A stretch of DNA of 6,706 nt, from positions 1-6,706 of the forward strand of contig NZ_DASYHS010000012.1 in assembly GCF_035998295.1 (NCBI RefSeq). Reading direction: 5' to 3'. The notes under the pieces are model-generated. The model did no database searches, was not told where the DNA came from, and saw only the letters and a program-made list of their open reading frames with translations. Below are positions 5,961 through 6,706 of this stretch, piece by piece. Position 1 is the stretch's first letter. Each line of letters opens with the position of its first letter. The position numbers and the translations under genes were made by a program. The stretch comes from DASYHS01 sp035998295. GTDB lineage: Bacteria; Pseudomonadota; Alphaproteobacteria; Azospirillales; Azospirillaceae.

Positions 5961-6611
5961 ATGACGAACCCTGCAATCGCCCTCATCGAGCGGCGCGTAT
6001 CGGCCAACCTGTTCGACGCCGGCCACAGGCTGGCGGATGCGGAGATCGAGGGACTGGTGCGGCTCGCGACGCGGGCGCCCACCGCCTACAACCTTCAGAA
6101 CTGGCGCTTCATCGCGCTGCGCGCACCCGAGGCGAAGATGCGGTTGCGGCGCCTCGCCCAGGGGCAGGCGAAGGTATCGGAAGCTGCCGTCACCTTCATC
6201 ATCTGCGGCCTGCTGCCCGACCACGCCGACATCCCCCGACGACTGTCTCCCTTCGTGGAGGCCGGCTTCATGTCGGCGGGCACGGCTGCGGGATGGCAGG
6301 AAGGCGCGCGCGCGCAATATGCCGACCCCCGGACGGCCCGCGACGAAGCCGTGCGCTCGGCCTCCCTCGGCGCCGCGACGCTGATCCATGCGGCCGAAGC
6401 GATGGGCTTCGTCTCCGGCCCGATGATCGGCTTCGATGCCGACGGCGTAGCGCGGGAGTTCGGCCTCGAGCCCCACGAGGTGCCCGTCATGCTCGTCGCA
6501 GTCGGTCGCGCCGCGCCGGGCAATTGGCCGCAGAAGCCCCGCCGTCCGCTCGCCGAGGTTCTGGACATAGATCCCGACGGTTCCGCACCCGGCCCCTACC
6601 GGCCCTCGTAG
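5961..6611 (+). CDS. Nitroreductase-family FMN-dependent oxidoreductase
   Basis: The product is a 216-residue flavoprotein of the nitroreductase superfamily; members are usually FMN-binding homodimers that reduce nitro compounds, quinones or other electrophiles with NAD(P)H. The N-terminal ERRVSANLF (10-18) matches the FMN-phosphate RRS-type motif. RAPTAYNLQNWRFI (38-51) matches the APS-x-x-N-x-Q-P-W block, with Asn in place of the usual Pro before Trp. SLGAATLIHAAEAMGF (135-150) and PMIGFD (154-159) are the later cofactor and dimer region, and VGRAAPGNWPQKPRRPLAEV (181-200) is the typical C-terminal segment. It appears cytosolic. Start choice is uncertain: ATG at 5961 has GGATGGA 3 nt upstream, while ATG at 5958 and TTG at 5949 are in frame and would add 1 or 4 residues. 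Divergence from the LysR gene suggests that regulator controls it. The 3' end overlaps the next minus-strand gene by 16 bp. The substrate is unknown. Confidence 0.92.
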   Translation: MTNPAIALIERRVSANLFDAGHRLADAEIEGLVRLATRAPTAYNLQNWRFIALRAPEAKMRLRRLAQGQAKVSEAAVTFIICGLLPDHADIPRRLSPFVEAGFMSAGTAAGWQEGARAQYADPRTARDEAVRSASLGAATLIHAAEAMGFVSGPMIGFDADGVAREFGLEPHEVPVMLVAVGRAAPGNWPQKPRRPLAEVLDIDPDGSAPGPYRPS

Positions 6612-6706
6612 TCCGGCAGCAGCGGGCGCGCCGGGGCATCGGCGTAGAGGCTGGTCAGGAAGGCGAGCCGTGCGCGGTCCGGCCGGCCCCAGGCCGGCGA
6701 GGCCGG
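6596..6706 (-). CDS. Hypothetical protein, C-terminal 36 residues only
   Basis: A minus-strand frame enters at the right edge and ends at a TAG at 6598-6596. The 36 visible residues include ASPAWGRPDRARLAFLTSLY and end in PLLPDYEGR. The composition, with well-placed hydrophobic and aromatic residues, looks like real protein, and it fills the only stretch after the nitroreductase that lacks a gene. I cannot name a family from so little. Its stop lies inside the end of the nitroreductase gene (16-bp tail-to-tail overlap), so the two genes are convergent. Another reading would be a non-coding 3' tail, but the opposite strand shows no competing frame. Confidence 0.6.
   Translation of the reverse strand, partial: PASPAWGRPDRARLAFLTSLYADAPARPLLPDYEGR

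Noticed and set aside
6304..6315. Short GC-alternating run
   Set aside because: It lies inside the nitroreductase coding frame and is explained by Ala/Arg codons in GC-rich DNA.

Overview
This 6.7 kb window comes from a GC-rich bacterial chromosome with compact, strongly GC-biased coding sequence. The layout and the protein sequences suggest an alphaproteobacterium, perhaps of the Rhodospirillales/Azospirillum-Skermanella type. That placement is inferred from protein style and gene order, not from a search.

The left two thirds (1-4414) is a flagellar type III export block on the minus strand, in transcription order flhA, fliR, flhB, then a 5'-complete but window-truncated unknown gene. The flhA-fliR and fliR-flhB gaps are 4 and 6 nt, so these genes are almost certainly co-transcribed and translationally coupled. 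FlhA and FlhB are the membrane proteins with cytoplasmic domains that form the export ring and the substrate-specificity switch. FliR is part of the export-gate core. FliP and FliQ, the other core subunits, are not in the window. The unknown gene starts 73 nt beyond the flhB stop and may be the next cistron.

A 169-bp spacer (4415-4583) separates flhA from the right third, where orientations alternate. A small GFA/CENP-V-type zinc protein (plus) converges on a LysR-family regulator (minus) across 19 bp that contain a GC-rich hairpin. The regulator is divergent from a nitroreductase-family flavoprotein (plus) across about 107 bp with an AT-rich dyad and a good -10 box. This is the classical arrangement of a LysR regulator and its target. 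The nitroreductase gene overlaps tail to tail, by 16 bp, the 3' end of a further minus-strand gene that leaves the window at the right edge.

The genes with recognised families are all ordinary, and I see no mobile element, CRISPR array, tRNA, rRNA or clearly novel system. The points most worth a second look are the two edge genes that lack an assignment, the LysR/nitroreductase control region, and the small inverted repeats between genes.
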